NCBI GenBank assembly: GCA_002803225.1
Contig: NXFV01000719.1
Coordinates: forward strand, 1 to 47,232
DNA: 47,232 bases
Source of the DNA: Gamarada debralockiae
Taxonomy: Eukaryota; Ascomycota; Leotiomycetes; Helotiales; Hyphodiscaceae
Direction: 5' to 3'
Position 1 is the stretch's first letter. Every line of letters starts with the position of its first letter. Below are positions 20,110 through 31,710 of this stretch, in pieces. The notes under the pieces are model-generated. The model saw nothing but the letters and a program-made list of their open reading frames with translations. It had not been told where the DNA came from and ran no database searches. Both the position numbers and the translations under genes were made by a program.

Positions 20110-22090
20110 TAGCTTGATAGTATTGAGTGGCCTAGTTGTAACTGCAATGTAGCCTGCGAAATAGCTTCTTGACGTCGCTTTTCTCGTTTCCGCGCTATAA
20201 TCGATTAGTAAACAAACCTTGTCTAGTTAAACGGCATGTATAAACCAAACTTCTAAATAGAGTTGTTAAATCGTTCAACAGCAGATTGTCCATGATATCG
20301 AGTAGAGATATAATAAAGGTCTTGAGCCTCTACTTAATCCCAGTCTCTTCAGTCCAAAATCCGAGAATTATAAAGGAAATCAGCTAAAATTCAAATTATA
20401 ATTGATTATAACTTACTTTTCAATTGCTGCGAGTAGAGAAAGACCTGTACCAAGAGCATTACTCTTATAATAAGAGGCTTCGACTACATTTGAATGACGC
20501 CGGATGTAGTCCCATATATCTAGATCCCCTTGCCAAAATGACTTATTTAAACTAGAAATGATCTATGGGCAAAGCTTATAATTAAGCCAATCTGCCATTA
20601 CTAGTTGTTCTCGCTAGAGACAGTCATATAGATCTATTACATCCTATATAGCTATTAATCAAATATAGAGCGAATATGATGCGGTTATATACTGATTGAC
20701 TGGGAAGTATAAGAAGTTCCTTCATTAAATGAGCATATAGCGTTTCTTTCCATACACTAGAATCAATCCCACGTTAGAAGTGGACAAAGCAGTAAATTAA
20801 AACTTGTTGGACGTGCCAGTCCCATGGACAGTGCTCTTCGTCTATTGATGAAAGATAGTCACCAAGACCTAAATAGATTAGAATCGTTTATCAATCGGTT
20901 ACTATACATTTACCTAATACTTGTTTTGAGCACATATCTGTAACTATTGCTTTTATCCCGCTTGAATAAAGATAATACCATCTAACCGTTTGCATACGAG
21001 GTAGAGCAAGCTCGATTTGTCTCCAAAACATAGTAAAGAGATTAAAGTAAGCTACTCTTGTCTCGGAGTTAATAAATACTTGTCCATAAGTAACAACTAG
21101 CAATTAGTATAAGTAAGAATCAGTTTGTAATCAATTATCATACACTTACGCTTATTAAAACACTCGTCAAACGCTACAAATACTACCTCGTTAAAGGGAC
21201 CAGCAACTCTCTTAAACGACATATCCAGCTCGAATAAGTCTCTTCGGACAAGTTACTAGGCCATCTCATCAGTAAAGCAAATAATCATTGCATTTGGACC
21301 ATCATTATACATATATCGAATGTACTTTTGAGAAGGCTGCTCTAGCTCACTCTCTCGCACAACACCTAATATATGATTAATAATCAATTATTAATCAATT
21401 AGATTTTACTTACCTGCCCAATCTTTACTAGTGCCCCATTTGAGAAGTTGCTTGGTCCGGATTAGTACACCGATCTTTGATGTAAAGGTAAAGCTAGCGT
21501 AAACCTGTAAGAGAGAATACTTTCCAAGGCTATTAATCCAATTCCGGAGCTCGTTACTAACTAACAGTTGACCTTTATATAAAAATCAGTAATAAAGCAA
21601 ATAGAACACAATTGGAAATCACTCACTAACTATTAATAAAGTAGTATTCAACTACTTAATAACTATAAGAAGCCTATATAGCAGTTCTGTAGGCGTCTTT
21701 TGTGGAGGTAGTAGTTGATAAGAGTGAATTCCAGTGGAGCAGAATATTACGTATAGGGTACGCTAAAGGTCCTTAGGTATAATAAAGTCGAATTTAACTT
21801 TACATAATATCTTTTCTAACTTTCTATATCCTTAGGGGTATATAATTCCTTTTCAATTGATTAGTAAGTAGTTACAATTTAAATAATTTTTAAATAAAGC
21901 TTACCACATGTTGTTTTCCGTGACTTTACTAAGAATATAAGATAATAATCTTGAATTTAGCCTATATATCCGTTCTTAATAAGCTCTCTTAGAAACTTAA
22001 TATTAATACTATAAAGTGGGTTAATTATAGTCCAGTAATAGCTCCAGTAAAGTGGTGTCCCTCTACTTGTACTACACTGTACTACCCAGC
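20110..22090 (-). pseudogene. MULE-type transposase, decayed
   Basis: Readable in order on the minus strand: an N-terminal segment with FCSTGIHSYQLLPPQKTP (about 21720), KYIRYMYNDGPNAMIICF, then FELDMSFKRVAGPFNEV (first catalytic Asp at 21225-21223), VTYGQVFINSETRVAY, SSGIKAIVTDMCSKQ (second Asp at 20938-20936), DEEHCPWDWH with FVHF, and SNVVEASYYKSNALGTGLSLL (likely catalytic Glu at 20481-20479). This order matches fungal MULE transposases, RNase-H-fold DDE recombinases. Short introns recur, for example 20937-20880 and the one ending TACTAATCGATTATAG at about 20195. There are more than ten in-frame stops, mostly TAA/TAG/TGA that a single transition turns into Gln, Arg or Trp, plus one frameshift. 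5' exons probably extend to about 23150. Confidence 0.75.
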
Positions 22091-23109
22091 TAAGCTCTCT
22101 TGAGAAGCTCTAGGATTTGAATTAGCTATCAATTAATTTCCATTCGATTTGCAACTTACAATATTATTTACTCCTGCCAATTCCATTCTTCTATCACACT
22201 CTCGAGTACCTAGACAACGGAGCACTTAGCTAAAATCCTTCCGGCACGCCTAGTAAAAGCTAACTAATTATTAATTAATTATCAATTAAACTATACCTAC
22301 TTACTCGAGCGTCTTTTGCTGTCCCTTGTCTACACCGTACTCTAGCTACCAAATCTACTGTGCCTGATGTGTTTTCTGGCGTCTACGCTCTTAATCCTTA
22401 GAATCCCACTTTATATATTATGTCTTAATTATATTAACAGCATATTCGCATGCTAAAATCCCCGAGCAAGTCTAGCTAGACCGTTGGACTTCGATACTAC
22501 CAAGCTAGAATAATGTTGTATTCTAGTCATAGCTTGATAATTAATTATTTTTTCTATATTAAACCTATTTTAATCGATTAGTAACTGATGCATATATAGT
22601 TTAGACCACATACGTCTAAATGAAGCTGTTGAACTAATTCGGGAGCCATTCTATATATATTAACATAGTATATCGTGCCTTTTTCCGAGGTTTCTAGGTA
22701 TTCTAGCATTGTATAGACAGTTGAGATACGCTCGGCCTATAGCCTATTTTTTGCCTTTGCAGTGAGGTAGTGGATCGCAAGTTCGATTAGTACTAGATTC
22801 TGTTTCTTAATTAGTATATATTCAATTACGCTGTAAATAAGAGATAATACGCGCCTGGTATAGATCTTGCCGTAGACAACAAGATCTTTTATGAAGAAAC
22901 CATTTCGAGGTCTCTCGATCGTGGCTCCAGGGGCTAGTTATCGGCAATAGGGTATCGCCATTTAGGTCAAATTCGCCTGTTAACTAGTCAAGATTGTTTG
23001 AATGTATTGAAATCGTTTAATGTAGTTATCAATCAATTCTAAAGCAAAAAGGAACTGTGTAGGAAATGTTAAGGTGTAGGAAGAGAACGCGATATAGATA
23101 ATACCTATT

Positions 23110-23175
23110 CCTTTGTTTACACTTACTTGCTTTTTGGTTTTGTTATTGTTATTGTTATTGTTATTGTTGTCGCGT
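23110..23175 (-). promoter_or_regulatory. CAAT-repeat leader at the right end of the element
   Basis: On the minus strand a run of AACAAT/AATAAC units is followed by AAGCAAGTAAGTG, a strong splice donor. It mirrors the left end, where (CAA)7 runs into ATGTAAGT at 17900-17925. Both therefore look like transcribed leaders with a leader intron, one for each gene of the element. Confidence 0.4.
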
Positions 23176-23292
23176 TTTGTTTATATCTTCAATTTCTTTT
23201 TTTGGGTAGCTTAATCGATTGTAGACTAATTAAGATATCATGTGATCTTCGGAGAAACACCCTAGTCAGGTCACTTTAATCCCTGTTTTGGT

Positions 23293-23343
23293 GTGCTAAG
23301 TGCCCACCTGACTATTTAAAGTTACCCACCCGACCTATATATT
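23293..23343 (-). repeat. Right terminal inverted repeat
   Basis: Partner of 17595-17645. Its outermost bases are AT-rich (AATATATAGG on the minus strand) where the left copy has GGGATGTAGC, mainly G-to-A changes. Confidence 0.8.
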
Positions 23344-23353
23344 CGTGAACGCT
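23344..23353. repeat. Target-site duplication of the MULE element, right copy
   Basis: CGTGAACGCT, matching the left copy except for a C/T difference at the last base. Confidence 0.75.
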
Positions 23354-23397
23354 AACTCCTGCTCTAGGAAGCCGATCTGTTTATTACCTCCCCAACC

Positions 23398-23719
23398 ATG
23401 ACTGAAACCAACCTATCTTCCCACCCCAACCTCGATCTCACATTTGTCCAGCCTGCCCTGTCGCCAGAAAGTATGGTCACGTGATTGGGTCTTATCTGAT
23501 TGGCCCAATCTCATGAAGGTTACACAAGCTGCGGGGCACGCCACTGGTGGAAGAACATTCCTCTCTCATTCACCCTCTACCACCCCTCCATCGGGTAATA
23601 TGAAGATTCGTATCATTCGTCTAGGGGACTGGCAGAATCCAAATCCGGGAGCTGCTGCATGTAAGCTGCAGCGGGGATACTTAATGCGGGGTTCTCGTGT
23701 GGGGGATCGCCGGACGGAT
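23398..23719 (+). other. Possible small gene interrupted upstream by the element
   Basis: ATG 23398 opens MTETNLSSHPNLDLTFVQP, which has protein-like composition and a good start context (CAACCATGA). A GTATGG donor at 23470 and an AG at 23528 would join it to a frame open to 23719. I do not recognise the product. If it is real, the transposon sits 55 bp upstream, inside its promoter. Confidence 0.25.
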
Positions 23720-24032
23720 TGAGGAAGTGGTCGTGCCTTGATCGGGCTGCGCGGTGGATTGACTGATAGGGGAGATTCGTGTGAAATGGTAGCTGATGGG
23801 TATTGGAGGAGTTGAGGATGGAAATATCTTGTGTGTCTTCTTCAGGGAATTGAAGAATGTATCTCCACCTACCAGAAGCTTGATGATAATTATATTGGGG
23901 ACGGCAAGGAGATCCAGTGATATTGGCATGTGCTTTCATGGGTATTAAGGGGAGGGAGAGTTGTAGATGTGAAGAGGAACGCAAAAGGTACATTGAAAGT
24001 GGTATCTAGGTCAAGAACGCTGTATTCTAGGA
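23720..24032. other. Intergenic, nothing recognised
   Basis: Includes the 3' UTR of the minus-strand glycerol-3-phosphate dehydrogenase. Overlapping minus-strand ORFs at 23613-23993 lack recognisable features. Confidence 0.4.
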
Positions 24033-25467
24033 TCAGATATCATCTGCTCTAGCCAACAAATTCGGGATATCGTCTACGGTGTTTCTCCCCTCGAGAATGT
24101 CTAGACATCTATTAGCTTTCATCTTGCAAAATGACTCAAATAGATAGCCAAATTTTTAAGAGCGATAAATAAAGGTTGAAATTATAAATGAGAGAAAGAG
24201 GACTCACCTATCACAGCTGTAAAAAGCTGATATTCCGATTCCCTCCCTCTGCGTTTCAAGAAGGTATTGACCTCCTTCGCCGTGCTGGTACCTTGTAACA
24301 TTTGCCCATTCAACTCCGTCCTCTCGATCTCTGCGACTGTAACACCCCTCTGAATCGCCATTTTTGCGCAGCGGAAATTGCGTCCAGACGCACAAGATGT
24401 GATCAGGTCTGCCACTCCGGCACTCTCCTCAGTGAACGTCTCCACGCGGACCGTTTGAGGAAAGAACTCCTTCCCAAATTTCACCATTTCCAATAACCCG
24501 ACACGCATCACTGCCGCTTTGGCATTGTCGCCCCATCCCTTGCCATCCACGAAACCTGCTGCGAGCGCAACGATGTTCTTGAGAGCGCCACCGAGTGAAA
24601 CACCTGCTACATCGGAGACCATGCGGACGTGGAAGTATGGTCTGTGGAAGAGAGTTCTGAAGAGTGCGTGATCGATCGGAAAATAACCTTGGGGAAGAGG
24701 CGTGAGCTTTACTTTACCGACCCGGCCATGCACATCCTTGTGTTCCATGTCTGGTGGTGTAGGGACCTCGGGGACGTTGTCTAGCGGCGAGGTGGAGGGA
24801 GTTGGTCCGTTAGGCGTAGGGTTGCGACCATCCATTGAAGGAGGATCATATGCGATTGTCGTCTCGGACCATTTCTCCCTTGCGATTTCGTTCGCGATGT
24901 TCGCTCCTGACAATGCGCCGCAGTATATTCCCAGTCCTTCACCTATCCATTCTGAGAAGAGGAATACCTCGTCCTCAGTCACTTCCACACCCTTGATGCA
25001 GGATATCCCGCGCGCGTATGGCAAGATGTGTCCTTGTAGCTGCTTCGAGATGCGGCCAATAAACTGGTGGGGTAGGTTGAATATGAGGATGGAGGAGTCC
25101 TTGGCGGCATCTTGGACGGAGGGGTTTGCGATGAGGTTCGTGGGCAGGGTAATGTTCGGGAGATATTTGACGTTTTCATGATGGGTGTTGATTATGTCTG
25201 TGAGTTTTTGAGGTTTGTCGGCATTGGAGGGGTCGTAGTGCTTGGAGTCTTTTGGCAGAGTGACTTCTTCCTCATATACCCACATTTGTACCTCCTCTTC
25301 GAAGAGCTCGGGATGTTCTTTCGTGTTTTCGGCGACTATCTTTGCAATTGTAGATCCCCTGGAGAGTTTAGTAAGGGAAGTGACCGGAAAATGGGAAGGA
25401 CATACCAGTTCCCTGATCCTATAATCGTCACCTTGTGCTTCTTCGTGGGTACGCCGAGAGTTGCCAT
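24033..25467 (-). CDS. Glycerol-3-phosphate dehydrogenase [NAD+]
   Basis: Model: complement of join(24033..24100, 24208..25358, 25406..25467), 426 aa. It reduces dihydroxyacetone phosphate to glycerol-3-phosphate with NADH, feeding glycerol (osmolyte) and lipid synthesis, in the cytosol. The dinucleotide-binding motif is GSGNWG at 17-22. Conserved family blocks follow: [64 protein letters not shown], and [12 protein letters not shown]. Intron 1 (GTATGT...ACTAAAC...CTCCAG) completes the NWG motif. The last intron (GTGAGT...GCTAATAGATGTCTAG) joins to [13 protein letters not shown] Pro/Thr-rich insert around 160-185 is usual in filamentous fungi. Upstream in-frame ATGs, for example near 25551, would add an N-terminal extension; I chose MATLG because it matches the common start. 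It is divergent to the debranching enzyme. Confidence 0.93.
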
Positions 25468-26640
25468 GTTGAAACGTTGAGGTACAGTAAGATGTCTCGA
25501 GGTTTGTGCCAATCTTCTTGCAGCTTGACTCCCGTTTGCTGAGATGGTCATGAGTAAGTGTCTCTGGTTTCGAAAAGTACTCGATTTTGAAGCCAGGGCT
25601 GTGTATTTGTAGAGGAACCTGGAGGAGACGCTGAGGTGGGACAGATGATAATTGGTCTTGTGCTCAACTCGTGCAGCGTGCACGCCTCAATTTTTTGTTG
25701 CGTTGAGACGTCCAACCCGGCGAAAGCTGATGGCAGGGATTCTCACCGCCCACGTAATGGTATTAGTGGAAGATCTAGCTCCCATCTTTGCATGTGAACC
25801 TGGATTTGTTGGAAGAAAGCGACATGACGACAGAGAAGAACAAGAACACGCTGAGAGGTGGAATATAGTCAGGGGCAATGACGAGGCCAGCCAATAGAGG
25901 ATCATCGTCAAGAAAGCTCACTGGACTGCCAAAATTCCGGGGGTTTGATCGAGCCGGGTCACGTGAGGATCGTCCAAATAGGCAAAAGTCTGTTTTCATG
26001 CAGCTTCTGATCATTTTCGCAAGGGAGGGAAGCTATCCAATTGAGAATGAGGAATTCCAGAGCTACTGGCAGCCCGACCCCACTCTAGTTATCACGTGGC
26101 GAAACCCCAACGGCGATTATCCAGGACTTCGGCGTTGGGCGGCGGGGAACGTGGGATGACAAGAAGTAAAAAACATCCAAAACTCACCCCACCCATTTTG
26201 TATCCAAAACCTAACCCCTCTTCCTTCCCTCCCCCTTAAAACGACCCGATAGCTATGAGACCCGTGGAATAAAGGAATGGCAATGAAAGTGGATTTTGTA
26301 AATGCCCTCAAATTTGTCGATACCTTGAAAATGTACATGTAGCGGTCAAGACCGGGGTGATTTTATGACGTATCCCCCGCTATTTTTGAGCTTCGACGGC
26401 CCCAGGCCCCACCACAATATTGTCACCGAAAACCTACAGACACGCTCCAAGCTTCACTCCCAGCTCATAATTTCCTCCTCAACGTTCTCTACACTTCCTG
26501 TGCTGTTAGTTGAATCTGTTAGCATCCTTAACTCATTCTTCCTCGCCGTCGCTCGTTTCCGCGACGTCGAACTTGCACGAGCTCTGCCCAAGAGGCACAG
26601 CGACATCTCGGGGAAGTTGCAATCACCGGTTTCAAAGTCA
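25468..26640. promoter_or_regulatory. Shared 1.17-kb divergent promoter with STRE-like sites
   Basis: Lies between the divergent glycerol-3-phosphate dehydrogenase and glycogen debranching genes. STRE-like pentamers occur: AGGGG at 25871 and CCCCT at 26215 and 26232. CACGT cores are at about 25961 and 26092. In yeast, Msn2/4 bind STREs and control glycerol and glycogen genes; transfer of that logic here is inference. ORFs inside the region overlap and look random. Confidence 0.35.
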
Positions 26641-29600
26641 ATGGCGCTCAAGACAATGGCATCAAACGAAGTATATCGACTCCCATTGAAGGATGACGGA
26701 AGCCCGGATGTCCCCGGCGGTTACATCTACCTGACGCCCAAGAGCGCTGCGCCCATTACTGTGCGCTTCGAGATCGAAGGCACATCTTCAATCTGCAGAC
26801 ATGGCAGTCTTTGGGTTAATATCCCAGAGGAGGGCACTGAATACCGCCGTGAAAAGTATCGAGAATTCAAGTAGGTAACTCCATTCCCAGTTTCCCACTT
26901 CCCTGCTGACCATCCCATAGGCTCCAACCAGACTTCAATCGAACTATCCACATCCCAATACCAATTCATGGTGCTGGCGCATTTGCTTTCTATACCACCT
27001 ATACACCTCTTCACGACCTATCCGAAACAAATACGAAAACCGTCGAACCTACAAAAACTCCTCTTTACTACATCGATGTTGCACCGCGCCTCATGTTGGA
27101 GGGCAGCCAACTGCCTCTGCAAGCATTGTCGATACTCTCCCTGATATCGAAATTCATGGGGAAGTATCCTACAGACTGGGAGAAACATTTGAGAGGCATC
27201 AGTGACAGGGGGTATAACATGATCCATTTTACACCATTACAACACCGAGGACAGTCAAATTCACCTTACAGCATCTACGATCAGCTTGGCTGGGACCCAG
27301 AATGCTTTCCCAATGGCGAGTCTGATGTCGCAAAACTCGTTGAGAGCATGGAGCACAATTACGGTCTGCTGGGCCTGACGGATGTCGTCTGGAATCACAC
27401 TGCGGATAACAGCAAGTGGCTTGAAGAGCACCCGGAAGTTGGATACAACGTCTCTACGGCACCTTGGCTACGATCTGCGCTGGAACTAGATACAGCGTTG
27501 ATGCAATTCAGCTACGACTTGGAGAAAAACGACCTTCCCACCGAGTTGACATCGGTCGACGATCTTTTGAAGATCATGGAGGCTATCAAGACGAAAGTGA
27601 TTGCGGATCTGAGGCTCTGGGAATACTACGTGATCAATGTCAAGCGTGATGCTGACGCGGCAGTTGAAGCTTGGGCAAATGGAAATATCTCATTTCCTGA
27701 AGGGGGTTTCGGCGGCTCTGGTTTTGGTGGCCTGGAAGCTATCAGGAGTGCGACTCCGGCCAAGCAAGCGAAATTATTAGCAGAAAAGGGAATGCTCAAT
27801 ACAGACAGACTTGGAGAAAGATATAGGAGACGAACCGACCCTACTATTGCAGCAGCTCTCATCACTGCCATATTTGGTCGATATGAAGGAGACGACTCTC
27901 ACTCGGCCGATCGCGGTGCAGCTCATAGCCGCCTAGTAGGCATCCTGGACGAAGTAAACCTTCCATTATACAAGGAATACGACGGCGATGTTGCAGAAAT
28001 TCTTGAGCAAATCTTCAACCGTGTTAAGTATGTTAGGTTGGATGATCATGGGCCAAAACAAGGCAAAATCGACTTTCACAACCCTCTTGTCGAATCATAT
28101 TTCACTCGACTGCCACATAACTCGACCACGGAGAAGCACAAAAAAGAAGATCTCGCATTGGTTAACAATGGCTGGATATGGGCTGCCAATGCACTCATCG
28201 ACAATGCTGGACCCAATTCGCGTGCGTACCTGCGACGTGAAGTTATCGTATGGGGCGATTGCGTAAAGCTTCGATATGGATCTGGACCCGAAGACAGCCC
28301 ATATTTGTGGAAGCACATGGCCGAATATACCCGTTTGATGGCCAAATACTTCACGGGTTTCCGCATCGATAACGCCCACTCGACTCCTCTCCATGTCGCC
28401 GAGTTCCTCCTGGATGAGGCTAGAAGAGTTCGACCAAATCTTTTCGTCGTTGCTGAGCTGTTTACGGGGTCCGAAGAAATGGACTATGTGTTCGTCAAAC
28501 GCCTCGGAATTAGTTCTCTCATCAGAGAGGCAATGCAAGCTTGGGGAACTGGCGAGCTCAGTCGTCTCGTGCATCGCTATGGCGGCCGCCCTATTGGCAG
28601 TTTCGAAGTAGATGAGATCATTGGCGACGATAAGGAACTTCCAAATGGCCACCCACACAGACACTCCAACTGTGGCGGTGAGGTTGTTCGCAACGTCAAG
28701 CAAACACTTGTTCATGCCCTCTTCATGGACTGCACACATGACAATGAGGTGCCTGCTCAGAAGCGCGATGCGCGTGACACGCTTCCAAATGCAGCTCTGG
28801 TTGCCATGTGCGCAAGTTCAGCTGGTAGTGTAATGGGTTACGATGAGGTATACCCAAAACTGGTGGACCTCGTTCATGAGAAGAGACTGTACCAATCAGC
28901 TTCGTCCGAGAAAGAAGTCAAGATTGGAGGTGGTGAAGGTGGCATCGGAGGAATCAAGAAGCTGCTGAACCAAATCCATATTCTTATGGGCAAAGACGGT
29001 TATGAGGAGACTCACATCCATCACGAGGACCAGTACATCACGGTTCACCGAGTCCATCCGGAATCTCGCAAGGGATATTTTCTCATTGCTCACACTGCAT
29101 TCCCCGGCTATGGCAACGGGAATGGTGGCTTGAGCCCAGTTCATCTCGGTGGTACTAAAGCCCGACATCTAGGAAGTTGGATGCTTGAAGTTGATACTAG
29201 CGACGAAGCAAAGAAAGAAGTTATGGAAGACAAGAACTTTCTCAGAGGCCTTCCAAGCAAAGTGATTGACCTGCCCGGAATTAGGATGGAGTCGAATGCT
29301 GACGAGACTGTTATCACTGTGCGCGACAAGTTCCCTCCCGGAAGTATTGCACTTTTCGAGACCTGGATTCCTGCCGCTGAACACGGGACTGGTCTCGATA
29401 CTTACGTGACATCCGGAGCGAAATCTGCGTTTGCCGACGTCGACTTGGTCGATCTCAACTTTGCCCTGTACCGATGCGAGGCCGAGGAGTTAGATTCAAG
29501 TGAAAATAAAGATGGTGTGTACGATATTCCAGGCCATGGAAAACTGGTTTACGCCGGCCTGCAAGGGTGGTGGAGTGTTTTGAAGAGCATCATTAAGGAC

Positions 29601-31418
29601 AACGACTTAGCACACCCTCTTTGCCAACATCTGCGGAATGGCCAATGGCCTCTCGACTACATCTATGGGCGGCTCGAAAGAATATCGAAGAAAACTGGTT
29701 ACGAGAGATTGTTGAAACCAGCAACATGGCTCAAGGAGCGCTTTGATGCAATTCGGAAGATTCCAAGCTTTTTGTTGCCACGTTACTTCGGATTGGTCAT
29801 TCGAACTGCATACATGGCTGCATGGGATCGCGGTCTTGAGCTCATGAGTGAGAATGTTCGAAAAGGCCAGTGGTTCTTGCAAAGCTTGGCAATGGTCAGC
29901 GTGCAGCAGACTGGGTTTGTTAAGTCAGCATCGCTATATCCTAAGAAGGCTGTTCCTTCGCTGGCAGCCGGGTTGCCACATTTCGCCGTCGAGTGGGCCA
30001 GATGCTGGGGTCGAGACGTTTTCATCTCTGCTCGGGGTCTTTTCCTCGGCACTGGACGCTACGCAGAATGCAAAGAGCATATCCTCGCCTTCGCCAGCGT
30101 CATGAAGCATGGCATGATTCCCAACCTCTTGAGCAGCGGTGATGCACCACGTTACAACGCTCGAGATGCCATCTGGTTCTTCCTTCAATGCATTCAAGAC
30201 TACATTAAGATCGTACCCAACGGAATCGAGTTACTCAAGGAGAAGATTCCTCGCCGCTTCCTCCCATACGACGATACCTGGTTCCCAACCGACGACCCAC
30301 GTGCTTACTCCAAAACATCCTCCCTCGAAGACATCATCCAAGAAGCTCTCCAACGCCACGCAACCGGCATGTCCTTTCGTGAAGCCAATGCCGGTCCCAA
30401 TCTCGATATGCAGATGAAACCCGAAGGCTTCCAAATCGATATCAACGTCGATTGGGCCACGGGGATCATCCACGGAGGTAGCCAACACAACTGCGGAACC
30501 TGGATGGACAAGATGGGCGAAAGCGACCGCGCAAACAGTAAAGGTGTCCCTGGCACGCCTCGTGATGGTGCGGCCATCGAAATCACCGGCCTTTCCTACA
30601 GCGCACTCATCTGGGTCGCCAAGCTGCACACAGAAGGCAAATATAAGTACGCAGGCGTCAGCACCTCGGATCCGAGCCTAAAAGTCATTACGTTCGACGA
30701 CTGGGCCGGAAAGATCAAACAGAATTTCGAGCGCTGCTACTATATTCCTCTCGATCCAAACGAGGATTCAAAGTACGATGTCAACCCCAAAGTCGTGAAC
30801 CGCAGAGGCATTTACAAAGATCTCTACAAGTCCGGCAAGGAATTCGAAGACTACCAGCTCCGCCCCAACTTCCCCATCGCCATGGCCGTGGCACCTCACC
30901 TCTTCAACGACGCTCACGCCCTTTCCGCTCTCGAATTGGCAGATAAGGTCATCCGAGGTCCCACCGGTATGGCAACTCTCGATCCGGCGGATGTCAATTA
31001 TCGCCCTTATTACAACAATTCCGAGGACTCGACAGACTTTGCGACATCCAAGGGAAGGAATTACCACCAAGGTCCAGAATGGCTTTGGCCAACGGGTTTC
31101 TTTCTGAGGGCGCTCCTGAAATTTGATTTGAAGAGAAGGAAGGGCCCGGAGGGGAAGGTGGAGGCGTTCCAGCAGGTAACAAGGAGGTTGCAGGGGTGTA
31201 AGGAGGCTATTCAGAGTTCTCCATGGGCTGGGTTGACGGAGTTGACCAACAAAAACGGCGAGTTTTGTCATGATTCGGTAAGTCCATTTCATTCCTTCAA
31301 TTTATCTGGGCGATTAGCTAATGTATACTAGTCTCCTACCCAGGCTTGGAGTGCCGGGTGTCTGATTGATTTGTATCATGATACGGCTCAGTACGATGTT
31401 TCGCAGCTTAAGGATTGA
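26641..31418 (+). CDS. Glycogen debranching enzyme (4-alpha-glucanotransferase / amylo-1,6-glucosidase)
   Basis: Model: join(26641..26870, 26921..31277, 31332..31418), 1557 aa, close to the family's usual 1500-1550. The bifunctional cytosolic enzyme moves maltotriosyl units off a branch and then hydrolyses the remaining 1,6-linked glucose. The N-terminal GH13-type transferase shows FRIDNAH (nucleophile Asp 560), VAELFTGSEE (Glu 589) and MDCTHDNE (Asp 684). The C-terminal GH133 glucosidase part shows EWARCWGRDVFIS and GPEWLWPTGFFLRA. Intron 1 is GTAGGT...CCCATAG; intron 2 (GTAAGT...ATACTAG) adds the conserved end SPTQAWSAGCLIDLYHD. Without that last exon the ORF runs into an unrelated tail. 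An ATG at 26656 (MASNEVY) is an equally good start. No damage seen. It is divergent to glycerol-3-phosphate dehydrogenase. Confidence 0.95.
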
Positions 31419-31710
31419 GTTTGGGGCTGAGATGGGTTGGGAGGTGTTAGATGGTCATGAGGAATGAGATATGGTTGAAATGAAGAATTTGAGAACAGAA
31501 TAGAAATGGGACGGTAGATAAATTGTTTATAGAGTGACTACATCCTATTCTATCCTAACTCCCTCTGTCACTCGTCCTTTTTGCATCTGTTCTATCCCAT
31601 AAGTCGCTTCCATGATTCCACGCACCCAAGCACATCATTTAAACCGCAACTCCTATAATCATACTACAAAGATCAAGACACAAATCGCGACAGTTCACCA
31701 GAAAATCATC

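Larger units (their letters stand above)
17595..23343. mobile_element. MULE-type DNA transposon, 5.75 kb, two genes
   Basis: The element is bounded by 51-bp imperfect terminal inverted repeats (17595-17645 and 23293-23343, about 35 of 51 identical) and a 9-10 bp target duplication. It is AT-rich compared with its flanks. Inside, a plus-strand gene starts near the left end and a minus-strand MULE-type transposase occupies the right half, so the two are convergent. Both ends carry a CAA/CAAT-rich leader followed by a GTAAGT donor. The 10-mer TAATCGATTA and its variants recur across the whole element, mostly at intron 3' ends. Many in-frame stops in the transposase show that this copy is dead. 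The insertion lies between two genes, upstream of 23398. Confidence 0.85.

Noticed and set aside
17595..23343. Starship or other large cargo-carrying element
   Set aside because: No DUF3435 tyrosine recombinase and no typical cargo. Inverted repeats, a 9-10 bp duplication and a MULE-type transposase fit the Mutator superfamily instead.
24702..25181. 159-codon plus-strand ORF
   Set aside because: Antisense to glycerol-3-phosphate dehydrogenase.
28095..28739. 214-codon minus-strand ORF
   Set aside because: Lies fully inside the glycogen debranching enzyme coding sequence on the opposite strand. The real gene's catalytic motifs explain the sequence.
30231..31292. Minus-strand ORFs of 132 and 174 codons
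   Set aside because: Antisense shadows of the debranching enzyme's GH133 part.
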